Source of the DNA: Kitasatospora sp. GP82
Lineage (GTDB): Bacteria > Actinomycetota > Actinomycetes > Streptomycetales > Streptomycetaceae
NCBI RefSeq assembly: GCF_029892105.1
Contig: NZ_JARZAJ010000001.1
Span: 248,001 to 312,000, forward strand
Length of the DNA stretch: 64,000 nucleotides
Reading direction: 5' to 3'
The notes below the pieces were generated by a model. That model was not told the origin of the DNA. It worked only from the letters and a program-made list of their open reading frames with translations, and made no database searches. Shown piece by piece: positions 63,029 to 64,000 of this stretch (its first letter is position 1; every line of letters starts with the position of its first letter). Position numbers and translations under genes: made by a program.

Positions 63029-63949
63029 TCAGAATCCCCCGTTGATCACCGCGTTCTGTGCCGCACCGGCCGAAACGTTCCACTTGGCGAGAATCTTGTC
63101 GTACGCGCCGCTGCGGATCACCCGGTCGAGCGCCTTGGCCAGCAGGTCCCGCAGCGCACTGTCGGACTTTCGCAGCGCGATTCCGTACGGACCCGGCTGA
63201 AGCTGCGCGCTGGCGACCTGGAACTGACCGGCATTGGTCGTCGCGGCATATGCGGCCACCGGGAAGTCGTTCAGGTCTGCGGTCGCCTTGCCCGAGGAGA
63301 CTTCCGCCAGTGCCTGCTCGTCGGTGTCCACCTGGTGCACGGTCAGCGGCTTCTTCAGCTTGGTACAGGAACCGGTCTGCCGGTCGGCGACCGCCGCCTG
63401 GGTGGTGCCGCGCTGGAGTGCGACGGTGTGACCGCACAGATCGTCCAGGGCCCTGATGCCCTTCGGGTTGTCCTTCTGGACGAGGATCGAGGTGCCGGCG
63501 ATGAAGTAGTCGACGAAGTCGACCCCGGGAGCGACCGCCTTGCCGCTGTCGTCGGTGCCGTCCCGGCGCTGGCGGTCGTCGCTCAGCGCGGACATCGCCA
63601 CGTCGAAGTCCTTGGCCTGCAGGGCGTTGAACAGCTTGTCGAAGGAGGTGTCCACGAACTCCACCTTGAGCCCGAGCTCCTTGCCCACCGCCTCGGCGAT
63701 GTCCGGGTCGAGCCCGGTCGCCTCGCCGTTCTGGCCCTTGAACTCCACCGGCGCGTAGTTGAGGTCCGAGCCGATCCTCAGAACCCCGGCGGACTTGACG
63801 GAGTCGGGGAGCTTTCCGTGCAGGTCCTCGCTGCCCGCCTTGGGCGACGGCGAACCGCCGCCGCACGCCGTGAGCAGCAGTGACCCGGCCGCCAGGGCCA
63901 CGCAGGCCCGTGCGGCGCGGCTCGAGGTCAGTGGCGTCGTTCGGTGCAT
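63029..63949 (-). CDS. Amino-acid ABC transporter substrate-binding lipoprotein 2
   Basis: 306-residue paralogue of the first binding protein. Lipobox LLTAC, then VLRIGSDLNYAPVEFKGQNG and the same two-lobe fold, more diverged. It lies directly upstream of, and separated from, the first gene by a promoter-like spacer, so it may be an orphan receptor for the same permease or a different one. Confidence 0.9.
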   Translation of the reverse strand: MHRTTPLTSSRAARACVALAAGSLLLTACGGGSPSPKAGSEDLHGKLPDSVKSAGVLRIGSDLNYAPVEFKGQNGEATGLDPDIAEAVGKELGLKVEFVDTSFDKLFNALQAKDFDVAMSALSDDRQRRDGTDDSGKAVAPGVDFVDYFIAGTSILVQKDNPKGIRALDDLCGHTVALQRGTTQAAVADRQTGSCTKLKKPLTVHQVDTDEQALAEVSSGKATADLNDFPVAAYAATTNAGQFQVASAQLQPGPYGIALRKSDSALRDLLAKALDRVIRSGAYDKILAKWNVSAGAAQNAVINGGF

Positions 63950-64000
63950 GCTGGCTCCTCCTGTTGGGAGAGGTCGTGCTGTGCCACCGGGCGCGCGCGG

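Overview
The window is chromosomal core DNA of a high-GC actinomycete, almost certainly Streptomycetaceae (Streptomyces or Kitasatospora; I cannot separate the two from this sequence). Supporting features are the very high GC at third codon positions, GTG/TTG starts, two WhiB-type proteins, SigR/RsrA, the DasR/DasABC locus, nickel superoxide dismutase with its SodX protease, and a gene order I know from Streptomyces coelicolor chromosomes (wblC, catR, hisN, aroA, sigR-rsrA, nrdAB, dasR-dasABC, wblE, sigH, sodN). I see no transposase, integrase, phage gene or CRISPR array. The interest is in regulation, conserved genes of unknown function and a few decaying sequences.

Region by region. 1-3.9 kb: the 3' part of a UvrD2-type helicase, then the antibiotic-response regulator gene wblC, preceded by a long leader with an open reading frame and a terminator/antiterminator pair. 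4-17.3 kb: a run of conserved, poorly understood actinobacterial genes (ABC1 kinase-like, ThiF-like, HELAH metallopeptidase, NUDIX, DUF2342 metalloprotease, SDR, MoaE, PDZ-Lon protease, PPA1309, UPF0182). 17.3-20 kb: initiator tRNA and a Sel1-repeat protein. 20-26.6 kb: catR/catA, hisN, an SMR exporter, rsgA-aroA and an M50-like peptidase. 26.7-34.8 kb: SRAP protein, hydrolase, sigR-rsrA, two linked HD-domain membrane proteins, a TPR protein and peptide deformylase. 34.8-38.6 kb: nrdAB under NrdR-like boxes and a cobalamin riboswitch. 38.6-43.3 kb: acetyltransferase, AraC/GlxA regulator, histidine phosphatase and a monocarboxylate permease with its DUF3311 partner. 43.6-51.7 kb: the DasR locus for N-acetylglucosamine/chitin utilisation, a broken dasA paralogue, a SIS-domain sugar isomerase, and a structured intergenic region that probably holds a DasR-linked small RNA. 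51.7-57.4 kb: PdtaS-type kinase, wblE, lipid kinase, sigH-like sigma factor and its RsbW-type antagonist. 57.6-64 kb: acetyltransferase, sodN/sodX, CGNR protein and a polar amino-acid ABC transporter with two binding proteins.

Common themes are stress and nutrient sensing. WblC answers ribosome-targeting antibiotics. SigR/RsrA answers thiol oxidation, CatR peroxide, and SodN/SodX superoxide. NrdR boxes and a B12 riboswitch set deoxynucleotide synthesis. DasR ties N-acetylglucosamine supply to development. All functions are inferred from sequence alone; no database search was run.
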